From Nematopogon swammerdamellus (lineage: Eukaryota; Arthropoda; Insecta; Lepidoptera; Adelidae), in assembly GCA_946902875.1 (NCBI GenBank), contig OX336342.1, positions 16,485,523-16,549,522 of the forward strand: 64,000 nt of DNA, written 5' to 3'. The notes beneath the pieces are model-generated. The model did no database searches. It saw only the letters and a list, made by a program, of their open reading frames with translations, and was not told the DNA's origin. The position numbers and the translations under genes were made by a program. Positions 1-10,604 of the stretch are shown piece by piece. Within the stretch, counting starts at the first letter, position 1; each line of letters opens with the position of its first letter.

Positions 1-779
1 ACCTTTTGTTAGATCCCACGTGGTATCGAGATACGATTTTTTTTCCTTATTTTTGAAAATTACCACAGTCCCAGCTTTAAACCCTCGTAAATTTTTTGTT
101 TATGTTTGTATCAGCACGAAATAAAATTTATTGAATTTTACGACATATCATTGTTGTAGAAAAAATATTATTTGATAAAGTTAATACCATGAAAAGGTCC
201 CAAAGTCCCGAGAACGAGTAAAAATATGACAGAATCTTAATTTCTTAATTCATTAAAAAAAACTGACAGCAATTGATAGCTTGATTCATTCGCTAGTTTA
301 CGGCCTTTCTAACGGTATACCACGTGTCATACAAATAATTTACTATGTGGTCAAAATTAGGGACAGAGACAGAACAGAACGACAACACGGACACTAATGG
401 TGGTCGCTTCCCGTATTGAGAGCTTTTTCGGGAGCATTTTAAAATTTAGAACATTTGTACCGGCCGCACGGGCACTTTGTAAATCAATTCTCCATTGTTA
501 TTGTTTAGACTCTTGCAAATTATCCCTAATTTTGACGACATAATGAACTATTTTTATGACATGTGGTATACCGTTGGAAAGGGCGTAAGCTAGTGAACTT
601 TTTAAAAGAAAATGAAGCTATCATTTTCTGTCAGTTTTTTTTACAGCAGAACAAGGATACATCGTAAAATTCAATAAATTTTATTTCGTGCTGATACAAT
701 CATAAACAAAAAAGTTACAAGCGTTTAAAGCTGGGATTTGGGTAATTTTACGATACCACGTGACATCTGACAAAAGGTA
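1..779. mobile_element. Long foldback (inverted-repeat) element, non-coding
   Basis: The outer 28 bases are inverted copies: ACCTTTTGT at the left edge matches ACAAAAGGT ending at 779, and both sides continue through CACGTGGTATCG. The similarity goes on inward for most of the element, including a block containing cagcacgaaataaaattta and another around ggtataccac, up to about 366 on the left and from about 521 on the right. The left arm carries roughly 110 extra bases near 150-260. The unpaired centre is about 150 bases. There is no reading frame. This is the architecture of a long-TIR miniature or foldback DNA transposon. The left end coincides with the window edge, so the target duplication cannot be checked and the element could start slightly earlier. 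Confidence 0.8.
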
Positions 780-3320
780 TCATGGGTCAAAACGATGCAA
801 ATGACCCCACTTACCTAAAAAAAAAAATTGGCAACCGTGACACGTGGCATCATTACACCTACTACTTAGTATGCATGTCTCTAAAGATGTCCATGAACAT
901 TTTGTGATGCACGGGGATTGCGAATGCCATGCCGGCCTGACTGATTAATTGATTATATAAGCTGAATGGGCGGTTTATTTCTTTCTAATAATTAATTTAC
1001 AATAACATTTTCAGGGCCCAAACGAAACCACATTATTGTATACTAACAGTCAAGTCACGAAGCGCATTTGAGACTCAATTTTACGGTTCATTTGCTTCTT
1101 TATCCAGCAGACTTATGTCCTATGTACGAAGTATTTTTACATACGCGTGTTACTACGCACAAAGCAAGCACTCAGGTTTCCTGGAGAAAATGTTTTCACA
1201 GAATAAACTAAATATTTCTGTAACAGGCTCGATTCTTGATCCTCGGAATTTAGTACGTTATAGATAGTCTTCGAGGAAAAAAATTGTATAGAGACGGAGT
1301 AAGGTATTAAATATGTCCCACGAAAGTGCTACATAATACGTTAGTTTAGTATGTGGCTGGTTAATTCGGTGTGTCAGAATTTGTGACCTATGTATGTATT
1401 TATTTTTTACTCTGAGAATAGATACTTTAATTTCTTAGACATGTTTTTTTATTGTTCCAGGTAACGCCGTGTTTCGAAGATGATCGATCACAAAAACTTA
1501 GAAGAATGTTCACCAGGAAACTTTTTTTTTCAAATCTCTTTTGCTTTTTTGTAGCCGCCTGGAATGACTGAAGATTTGGCAAAGTTGGTCATCTTATCCT
1601 AAATTATCTCTTTTCATCTTTCCCTGGGTTTTACAATTTTATATACAAATGTATGCGCGTTCCTTGATCACAGTTTTTTTATTATTTTAATAATGTGCTG
1701 GCAGCTAATGTCGAAGTGCCAGGTTCGATTCCTGGAACGAACGAACGGAACGATTTTTCCTCTTTATTTTCTGCAGTTTAATTTATTTTTCCTTTTCTAT
1801 AGTCAAAGAGAACCAATAATTTGAAATGGTGTTGAAAGAATGTTACCTCTTCACACCCTGTCTTTTCAGTGGCCAATGGTGGCGAGTCCACCCCCTGAGC
1901 CGGCAGGGGAGTGACTGTGCAATGCAATAAGGCTCATACTCAGCGTGCCTTCCTTTCTGACTCACGCACGTGTACGCAGGAAGTATCCGTAGTATGTATA
2001 GTGAAGTAGGTGCGGATCCAGGCGATTAAGGGTGGGGTTTAGGCGCGATATTCAAGGCCATCAAAGCGATTATCACATATTTGAAATAAGAACACAATAC
2101 AGGGTAGAACTTGGTCGTGTGTGACATCGCTTCACTTTTGTATTGGTAAAATTGGACAAGGACGAGACCCTAGTGAAGATATACTAAATATATTATATAA
2201 ATAATTAATTATATCATCGATAAATTTCATCATATAAAAATAATCAAACTACGCCTACAAAATGTCAGTATCAAGCAGCTGCTTATATTGAAAAATTAAA
2301 ATTGTAGTGACGAATTAACCAAATTCATAAAAAAACTGGGAAGGGAACTTACCGCAGACATGACCCAATTCTAAAATCTACTATACTATTCTGAAAGAAA
2401 CGAAAATGAAATAAGATCATTAGCAAACAAGGGGCATACCTAATCCCTAATGTAACCCAATTTACAATGCCTATCTTAGTTACTTTCGTATATTGTCTAT
2501 GCTACCATGTGTTTGTTTTTGTTTGTTTTCAGTCGTTTATTGTGTTTTTTCCCCTGAAAAACAGCTTCGCTATCTTGAATAGTGAACCATCTGAGTGGAC
2601 CTCCTTTCCGTCACCAATTGTATTTATAGTTTAAGCAGTTTTTATTTATTTGTTTTGTAAATGTGTGACGAATAAATCATTTTTCTTTTTTTTTTTCTTC
2701 CTTTTCTTTCTTTTATTTCTTTCTTTTTGTTTCTTATCCTTTATTTATTCCTTTTCTTTCTTTCTTTAATTTTTTTCTAATCTGTTATCAGGATAAACTG
2801 TTGGTCTATGACACTGTTAGAATGTATGATCGGGAGTGAAGAGTAAGGTTAACTTAGTAGAAGGCGTGGCTGGTGGCCATTTTGAAGTTTGCCCCATAGA
2901 CAAGTCGCAAAGAGTCCTAGATGCGCCAATGTGACCCACATGTGACACATACGCAGATAAACGTACAAGTTATGACAATGCGAGTATTTATGACCCGTCT
3001 CTATTTCGCAAAGCCTTGCTCTCGACAATATCGTTTAGATTTCACTTGCTTGCTGTATACGTTTGCGACGAGCTACAATAACAGGAAGGCGTCAACCTGG
3101 TCGATATTACCCAGGCTTCATGGGCGCAGCGACGACGACGCTAGCGTCACGATAGTTTTATTTAAGTGAATGAGTCACGATCACGCTACGGCAGCAGTGG
3201 AGACAAACATTTTAATGAAACATATAAGACGACGACGGTAACGATATGCCGTCACTATATTTTATAAGTTTTAAAAACTGCTACCGCGCTGCGGTCGTGA
3301 CGTTACCGGTCTTCTTGCCG
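780..3320. other. Anonymous intergenic sequence
   Basis: No supported gene. It is AT-rich, with a pyrimidine-rich tract at about 2683-2790. A moderately GC-rich patch lies around 1850-2060. Short reading frames at 2921-3169 and 3246-3488 have no recognisable domain, and the second overlaps a dispersed repeat. Confidence 0.6.
1697..1740 (+). pseudogene. tRNA T-arm-like fragment
   Basis: CCAGGTTCGATTCCTGG at 1719-1735 forms a perfect five-pair T stem around a standard TTCGATT loop and is a good Pol III B box. No full cloverleaf can be built upstream, so this is more likely a tRNA fragment or a decayed SINE head than a working tRNA gene. Confidence 0.3.
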
Positions 3321-3440
3321 TTCATCATCATCATCATCAGCCTGTATCGATCCACTGCTGGACATAGGCCTCTACCAAGGCACGCCACCACACGCGGTCT
3401 TCCGCTCTTCTCATCCATCCACTCCCGGCTACCTTTACGG
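3321..3440 (+). repeat. Lepidopteran dispersed repeat C (atcatcatcat...ctgctggacata)
   Basis: An (ATC)n tract is followed by agcctgtatcgatccactgc and tggacataggcctctacc. This pattern recurs very widely in moth and butterfly genomes, which is one reason for assigning the window to Lepidoptera. A diverged relative lies inside the large LTR element at about 35493-35575. Confidence 0.65.
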
Positions 3441-3605
3441 CTTCTTGCCGTTACCGCCACGTTATTGTTTAGTGTGCAGCCAACTTAATATTTTCATCAA
3501 TATGTCAGTATTACAGTCAGATCGCATACATATTGATGTATTGATGAGATACAACAATAAGCCTTATCAGTCTTATTGTCAGTAATAATATTAACAACAA
3601 AAAAG

Positions 3606-3750
3606 TTTTTTTTTATGGAAACTCACTCGGTTGTTTACATCACCTACTACTTCCGTGATGTTAGCCCATAACACCTTGGTGAACTAGGTGCCGTGACTGA
3701 CATGGCAGCATGCACTGGCTTCCCTTCGGTCGTGCTGAAGGGAAGCACAG
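3606..3750 (-). mobile_element. SINE S, 5'-truncated tail copy
   Basis: A T run at 3606-3614 followed by atggaaactcactcggttg, then the gtgatgttagcccataacac block, matches the reverse complement of the 3' half of SINE S (see 16116-16506). The head with the Pol III boxes is missing. Divergence is higher than in the other copies. Confidence 0.75.
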
Positions 3751-5113
3751 ATATGAGTATTTATTGAGCCTATAAAGCACATGTTATAGGTATTAAAGTA
3801 TTTAGGTAAGGAGGTAGGGTATCAAGGAATAAGACAAAACCATGGTTGAAGCTAAAGGAGCGCATGCAACGAATGGTAGCAATGTTTAGTTTCTGTCACA
3901 CATTGAGAACGAGGCACTTAGGCATACTATTTGAAACCTCTGAAAGCTTTTGCACTTCATCCATGCAATCCCAACATAAATAAACCAATTTGGAAATTAC
4001 GAGCCCGCCGGTGAGCGTCCGATTTTGGGTCACCCCGCTCGGCCCCGCGCCGCCACCGGTCTGGGCGGATTGTTAGGCACGTTGTTTCGACTCCGAGTAA
4101 CCGATAAAAAATACGACATCAGGTGATCTTACACGAGAAAATAAGCGTATAAAAAATTTTTAACCAAAAAGAAGACGAGCTGTACAAATTTAATTCACCA
4201 ACCATTTTCATTCCTTTAGGAGCATTTTCACCGCGGTAAACTTTCTCGCAGCGCGAGCTTGTTGTTTTTGCACTTTTTTGTTTTCTACGTTGTAGATTTT
4301 CGTTACGTTGCGCCTGTCCAGGGCTGAAGCGGCTGAAGCAATTTAAAGCTGGACATTTTAAACTTGTGATGCACTTAGCTGAAATTGCCTCTATTTTAGA
4401 ACTGCCAAGACTGCTTAACCGTGTGTTCCTACACCTATGTAGCAAAGAGTTCAAATAATAGTATTTTTTGTGGAAAATGGCTATTGCCAACGGCATTTAT
4501 TAAACTTGTACCTTGTAGGCACGTCATATTTTTGCCGATATAAGGTGCCATGCCAGAGTGCTTTTCTTGTATTTTTTTTTAGGTCGAGCGAACTGAATGG
4601 CAACATTGTTTTTGATCAAGTACAACATTATTTACTGAAAATAACCTAATTACAACTACACTTTCACCTCCTGTATGTGCACATTATGAAATGTACGTTT
4701 AGAATTGAGAATGAGAAACGTTCTAAATTTTTCTTCCCAAATTTTTGTTCCTACATTTTATCGATTAGTCGACAAGTACTTACAGGTAAAACTGTGAAAA
4801 TTTACCCTGACAATAATGTGGCCTTAACGGTAAAGGTCTAAACTAACCAAATGGACACCGCACATACATATTATGGTGGTTGCGTGAAGCGTCAAGCACG
4901 CACATAATTATGAGCGATATTCTGTTTTACACCCCCCGACCGCACCCCAAAGGAATATTTTACCTGAAGGTGCTCCAATATTACGTTTGCATTATTGAAG
5001 TCTCATCCAGTCGTTTCTACTCTCAGTCGTGTCCCTTCCACATAAACGGAAATAAAACCTCAATTAATTTGAATGCCAATTTTGAGTAAAATGTAAACAC
5101 AACGTAGAGTGCC
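3751..5113. other. Anonymous intergenic sequence
   Basis: Nothing recognisable. A GC-rich patch lies at about 4000-4060. The longest frame (125 codons, minus, 4119-4496) is low in complexity and has no motif, so I do not regard it as a gene. Confidence 0.55.
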
Positions 5114-5213
5114 CGGCACGTAACTTGGCCGCTGTGCGAGCGGGACAGCGTTATACCAACGATCGCATGCGTATAACGTCGTCCCTCTCGCACAGAGGCC
5201 AAGTTACGTGCCG
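5114..5213. repeat. 100-bp near-perfect hairpin
   Basis: CGGCACGTAACTTGGCC at 5114-5130 is exactly inverted at 5197-5213 (GGCCAAGTTACGTGCCG). Pairing continues inward through CTGTGCGAG/CTCGCACAG and CGTTATA/TATAACG with few mismatches, leaving a small loop. An RNA from either strand would fold into a long hairpin. It could be a tiny foldback transposon or a small-RNA precursor; no flanking duplication is clear. Confidence 0.8.
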
Positions 5214-5293
5214 CGCGGTGTAAGTAGGCACATATTATATTGATTTTATTTCAAATAAATAATTACTTTAAATATAGCTGATTGTTTAATAGT

Positions 5294-5305
5294 AACGCTG
5301 ATGGT
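5294..5305. repeat. Left target-site duplication of LINE A
   Basis: AACGCTGATGGT here is identical to 13580-13591 on the other side of the retrotransposon. The exact 12-bp match at the two predicted ends fixes the element's boundaries. Confidence 0.85.
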
Positions 5306-7494
5306 CTTGATCTTGATAGTGGACTCGTTTTCCGCGCCTAAGCCCGCTTCCATGCAGGCCTTTTGCGCGTCCTACGGCCTTAATCCAACCAGCCGAGTTC
5401 TTCCAGGAGGCGGCACACTCTCCTTGGGTCTTGGCACGCCTCTTGAAGTGTAGTAGGGCCTCCCAGCTCCTTCGCCCTTATGTTTGCCAACTCCTCGCAC
5501 TCCAACAGCACGTGGGCGGGTGTCTCGTCCGCCTGCAGGCATGCTCTGCACAGTGGACTGTCCGTTACTCCAATTACATAAAGGTGTCTGTTAAGTGTGC
5601 AGTGACCAGTAAGCATACCTATCACTATGCGTAATTTTGATCTATGGACACGGAGCAGTGCCTTGGCGAGCCGGAGGTCCGGCTTCGCCATTGCCTCCCT
5701 CGCCTGTCTGCAGTCGCTGCCCGCTGCCCATCTGTCTGTGTGTAGTTGATACGTACGTTTGTGTAACCAACTTTTTAGTTGGTTGTGTGGTAGTGGTACT
5801 AGAGGTTCGGGTCCTTCAGGTTTGCTGCTGGATCCCCTCTTCGCGAGTTCATCAGCAGCATCGTTCCCCCGGGATCCGCTGTGTCCCTTTATCCACTGTA
5901 GCGTTACCTTGTTTCTTGTAGCAATGGCCTCTAGCGCGAGGTGACATTGATGGATTAGTCCTGAGCTCATTATACTGCCGTTCAGCGCCGCTAGTACTGA
6001 GGCGCTGTCCGACAGTATCTTGATGCTGTGTCCCTCCATGTTCCGCTGGGCCACTATTGTAGCTGCTTCAATGATCTCGACACATTCTGCCTGGAATATT
6101 GAGTTGTGTTGCCCAAGGTAGGTATACCTGTTAATGTTTAGGTCCAGGGAGTGCGCTGCGGCACCTGTGCCTGTCTTCGTCTTGGAGCCATCGGTATAAA
6201 TGCGTAGCTCCTCTGATTGGTCTTTGGCCTCTCCGACCGGGTTGATGGTGTATGATCTCTCAAATACGTACAGTTTGGGTATGCGGTCACAGCAGGCCGC
6301 CAATAGCGGTATCTCCGCTGTTACCTTCTGAAGAAGCTTTGTGTGTGGCAGTGTGGCGTTAGTGTGCCAGAGTCCCAGAGTTCTGAGTCTCACTGCCGCT
6401 GACGCAGCCTCTGTTGTACATACAGGTCTAGCGGTACTAAAGATAGTATTACCTCCATAGCTGTAGTCGGTGTTGTGCGCATGCATCCTGTTGTTGCCAC
6501 ACACGCCAGTCTTTGGAGTCGCTGTAGCTTCTCGACTCCTGTGCTCAGCTTTGTTCTGGGCCACCAGACTACTGCACCATATGTTACCGTGGGTCTGATG
6601 ACTGCTGTGTATAACCAGAGAGATATCTTTGGCTGGAGACCCCATGATTTACCCATGAGCCTCTGGCATTGCCAGAAGGATATGCTCGCCTTCTTTATCT
6701 TATGTTCCAGATGTTTCGACCAGTTGAGTTTGGAGTCTAGGATTACACCTAGATACTTTACTTCTGGCGATAAAGTCAGTTGTGTGTTGAAGAGTCTGGG
6801 CAGCTGCATATCGCCCAGTCTCCTTCTGTTGGTGAAGAGGACCATCTCTGTTTTGCTGGGGTTAACATTAAGTGAATAGTCCTTACACCATTTTTCGACG
6901 ATCCTGAGGGCGCCCTGAGTCATATTGCACAGGGTTCCCTCAAATAGTCCGTTTATTAGGATTGTCAGGTCGTCTGCGTATCCTATCGTGTAGTAGCCAT
7001 TCTCGTTCAGTTGCCTAATGAGATCATCAACTACTAAGTTCCAGAGTAGGGGCGACAGTACGCCGCCCTGGGGGCAGCCCCTAGCTACCACCCCCCTCGT
7101 TGTGTCGTTAATAGTGAATTGGACGGCCCTAAGCTTGAGCATGTTATCGATCCAGTTTGTGATTGTTGGATCGACTTCAAATCTAGCTAGGGCTGCTCTG
7201 ATACTGGTGAAGGTAGTTTTGTCAAAGGCACCTTCTATGTCAATGAAGGTTCCTAGGGTTGAGTTTTTATTGCTTATGGCACTTTCTATCTTTGATACCA
7301 CGCAGTGTAGTGCAGTTTCTGTTGATTTTCCTGGAGTGTAGGCATGCTGGTTAGCGTGAAGGGGATTTCTGACTATGGTTATGTCTCTGATTTCCCTGTC
7401 GCAGAGCCTTTCCAGGGTTTTAAGGAGAAAGGAGGTCAGGCTGATCGGTCTATACGATTTTGCCAGCGTATAGTCGTCCCTACCTGGCTTTGGA

Positions 7495-7522
7495 CTGCCG
7501 TCGGACGGTAAAACGATGTATG
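7495..7522 (+). repeat. Left terminal inverted repeat of the TIR transposon
   Basis: It is 28 bp and differs from the right end (10577-10604) only at position 12 (C versus T in the reading from the outside). It contains one copy of the recurrent GGTAAAACG motif at 7507-7515. Confidence 0.9.
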
Positions 7523-7596
7523 TTAAAAAGTATAGTTTTGAGATAAACGCGTTTGAATGATTTTGTACATTTTGGATGTCTGTGTCATTAATAAAT

Positions 7597-7849
7597 GGTC
7601 AAACGTAATGTAAAAAATTGAGCATGTTCCTTTTATTGTTCATTTGTAGGCCCTGCAATTTTTTCTAAATATTAATGTCTATATTTCTTGTAATAACGCT
7701 AAACGCGTTTTGTCGGAACATTTTGAAGGTTTTAAGTGCGGACATGTTTTGGTAAAACAAGTCAACATGTGTTGCAGCGTTTCACCATAACGGGATGACA
7801 GGAGGTATGTTTTGGTATAACAAATCAACATCCGTTGCAACGTTTAACC
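7597..7849. promoter_or_regulatory. Left subterminal GGTNAAACG motif cluster
   Basis: Copies lie at 7597-7605 (GGTCAAACG), 7778-7786 (CGTTTCACC) and 7841-7849 (CGTTTAACC), in both orientations, besides the one in the TIR. A near match, GGTAAAACA, is at 7751. Subterminal motif arrays are typical transposase-binding sites in several DNA transposon superfamilies; binding here is inferred. Confidence 0.5.
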
Positions 7850-8320
7850 ATGAAAGCATGCAAGGAGGGTTTCACTAAGTAAGTAAATTGAAATTTTGCT
7901 GCTTTATAATCTGATCTAATGTAAAATATGTTTTTTTAAATCCTTCTGTTATATTAGTGATCAAAATGTAGGTAGTATTTTAAATAAAACAACATTATTC
8001 TTTATGTATAATTTCAAAAAGTTTGTTTCTTCATATACCAATAAAACAGATGAAAAGTGAACTATCCTTTTATTAATGACATCATAATCAACATGGTGAC
8101 CCAAATCTTCATTCTCATCATATTCTTGACAAATAGGAAACCGAGTGTTTGAATCGATAACATACTTCTTCAAAATTTACGTGCAAGATTTGTCCCAAAC
8201 ATGCCTACTAACTAACTCACACTGCAAGTTAAATAAAAGCTTCTAATATATAAAAACTTGTAAATAAAATAAAAAGAAGGAAATTACATAATTGCTAGGT
8301 TGTGTTATTGTTAGCATGCT

Positions 8321-8792
8321 GGATTTAGGAAAGGATACGGCACCATGGACCACATATATACTATGAGACAAGTGGTGCAAAGTGCGAGGAGTACAACAAG
8401 CCGCTCTTCCTAGCCTCCGTCGACTATGAGAAGGCATTCGACTCAGTTGAAAAATGGGTTGTCGAAAACTCCCTTCTGAGGTGCAGAATCGACCACCGCT
8501 ACATCGAGGTACTCCGAAATCTGTATTGGTCCGCGACGATGACTGTGAGGCTTCACGAGAATTACCCAACCCATCCTCCTTGGTAAAGGCGTAAGGCGGG
8601 GGGATGTGATATCACCCAAGCTCTTCACAAACGCATTGGAAGATGTGTTTTAGACGCTTGAGTGGGATAACATGGGTATAAACGTGAATGGAGATCTTCT
8701 CAGTCATCTGCGTTTCGCCGATGACGTTGTTCTTCTGTCAAATTCCCGAGATCAGCTTCAGATCATGCTGGACGACCTTTATACGGTGACGA
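8321..8792 (+). pseudogene. RTE-clade LINE reverse transcriptase fragment
   Basis: The plus strand encodes, in shifting frames, GFRKGYGTMDHIYTMRQ, VDYEKAFDSVEKWVV, GDVISPKLFTNALEDVF and LLSHLRFADDVVLLSNS. These are the conserved RT blocks of RTE-type retrotransposons, including the FADD catalytic site. At least two frameshifts and several stops are present. The fragment ends abruptly near 8792, where a different LINE begins, so it is a remnant of about 470 bp lying inside the TIR transposon. Confidence 0.8.
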
Positions 8793-9967
8793 TGAAGGTG
8801 TCTCCAAGGCTATCGACCGCGTTTGGCACCGAATCCTTCTAGGCAAGCTTCTGTCCTTCGGCATTTCACCCAAACTCTGCACCTGGATCGCCAGCTTTTT
8901 GGCAGGTCGTTCCATTTTCGTTACCATCGATGGCTCGAAATCGGACGACTTTCCAATTAACGCTGGTGTTCCGCAGGGCTCTGTGCTGTCGCCTACGCTT
9001 TTCTTAATCTTTATAAACGATCTACTTCCTTGGGCATGATACATAGCTATGCAGACGACAGCACTGAGCACGAGGGCTATGTTAAGGACTGGAAGAGTAG
9101 AGATTCGCGGCATAGTGAGGCTCAACGTTCAGTGGTTGATAAGGTCGGTAAAGTTCTCGGAAAAGTAGCTATATGGGGCCAGGAGAACCTTGCCGTCTTC
9201 AACGTTAGCAAGACTCAGTGCTACGCATTACCTGCTAAGGTCGATCCCTTTCCTTTCCAAGCTAGTTTCCAAGGCAGCGTCGTACCTGTCTCGGACCATC
9301 TGGACCTCCTGGGCACCACTATTTCCAAAAACGTAGGGTTCTGGCAACAAATTGAGTCTAAGGCCAAAACTGCATCCAGGAAATTGGGAATACTTTTCCG
9401 CAATCGGCGGTTCATCTCACCGGCACAACTATTCCTCTTGTGCAAAACACAGATTAGGCCGATGACTGGAGTACTGCAGTCACATCTGGGAGGGTAGTCT
9501 CCATTATCTGCCTGCGTCTTGGGACTCGATTCAGCGCCGAGCCATCCATCTTGTTGGTGACCCGAAAGTTACAGATGGTCTGGAGTCTCTGAGTCACAGA
9601 CGATTTGTGGGTTCGCTTGGCCTGTTTTACAGATAATACCACGGACGCTGCTCTGTGGAACTAGCATCCCTTATTCCCTGCCACCCGTCCTAACTCCGCA
9701 TGACTCGTCGCAGAGAGACCCGTCTGTTCTCTAAATCGTTTCTTTGTCGCACCGCTAGGGTGTGGAACTGTCTTCCGGCGAGTGTATTTCCCGAATCCTT
9801 TAACCTGGGTGTCTTCAAACGTCGTATTAACAGGCTAGACAGCCTAGCAACAGTCCGAAAATCTGCTGGCATGGCACCTTACTGAGCGTGCTTTCGCGAG
9901 GAGAGGTGATTTTGGCTCTGTCGACTGCACCATTGGTCTCTCGGCACAGCCATGCACAAAAAAAAAA
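8793..9967 (+). pseudogene. CR1/Jockey-like LINE 3' half, degraded
   Basis: It begins within the RT fingers/palm (AIDRVWHRILLGKLLSFGIS) and continues through FPINAGVPQGSVLSPTLF and a YADDST-like block after a frameshift near 9030. It then follows the C-terminal region with RTARVWNCLPASVFP at about 9750-9790, stops at 9885, and ends in an A run at about 9957-9967. It is closely similar in organisation to LINE B and shares its last 200 bases with the fragment at 51737-51960. Multiple frameshifts are present. Whether it inserted into the TIR transposon or was picked up by it cannot be decided, because no flanking duplication is evident. Confidence 0.8.
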
Positions 9968-10304
9968 TTAAGATAATTAACCGAAAACGGTTGCTCGTCT
10001 GAGCGCCGCCACTCAGAGAGAGTCGGGGGCCTGGTTGCATGCTCTTCCCTCCCATACAATCGGCACGCTTCTGGACCCGGACTCACTCAGAATAGGAATG
10101 GCGCTCAGGCTGGGCTGCAACATTTACAAACCCATGTTGGTTTGTACATAAAAAAAAAACAACTTGCGACTGCCGGCGGCGATGTTGAAGGGCGCAGATC
10201 GACGCGGGTAGAGGAGAGGGAGGGAGAACCTTCGCGCAATGTAAACTGATGCAACTCGGTTCTTTCCCTACAAGTGCGCATGCAAATTTATATTTCGGTA
10301 TTAT

Positions 10305-10434
10305 GGTTAAACGCGGTAACTAGGCGGTGTTACGGTGAAACGATGTATTGGCGATTACATCGTCGTGGCATACTGAATGTAGGGTTATGGAAAAAATATG
10401 CCAAATCCATTGCATCGTTTTACCGTACAGAATC
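10305..10434. promoter_or_regulatory. Right subterminal GGTNAAACG motif cluster
   Basis: GGTTAAACG at 10305-10313, GGTGAAACG at 10334-10342 and CGTTTTACC at 10426-10434 mirror the cluster at the other end. With the TIR copies this gives about eight matches confined to the two terminal 360-bp regions and none noticed in the middle. Confidence 0.5.
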
Positions 10435-10576
10435 GTATTTTTTAGGACATACATCGTCATATCGATCTTCATAACTTCTTCAGTGAAGGTCCTACAAAGA
10501 TAAAATTTACATTGGGTGATAGGGCACGTCAAGAACTTTCGATTGAGCCGTGTTACGTAAAAACGCTGTATGTGCT

Positions 10577-10604
10577 CATACATCGTTTTACCATCCGACG
10601 GCAG
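10577..10604 (-). repeat. Right terminal inverted repeat of the TIR transposon
   Basis: It is the inverted partner of 7495-7522, followed directly by the second TGGA (10605-10608). Confidence 0.9.

Larger units (their letters stand above)
7495..10604. mobile_element. TIR DNA transposon inserted in LINE A (non-autonomous, 3,110 bp)
   Basis: The ends are 28-bp inverted repeats with one mismatch, beginning CTGCCGTCGGA and ending in AAACGATGTATG. The element is flanked by TGGA at 7491-7494 and 10605-10608. Removing it with one TGGA joins the two halves of the reverse transcriptase in frame at a conserved position, which confirms the boundaries. A motif GGTNAAACG recurs near both ends. No transposase is recognisable: the interior holds degraded pieces of an RTE LINE and a CR1/Jockey-like LINE. 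A 4-bp duplication with a CTGCC terminus does not let me name a superfamily. Transposase must come from elsewhere, if an active relative exists. Confidence 0.85.

Noticed and set aside
4119..4496. 125-codon minus-strand frame
   Set aside because: No domain, signal peptide or conserved motif; composition follows the AT-rich DNA, and a frame of this length is expected by chance in 64 kb.
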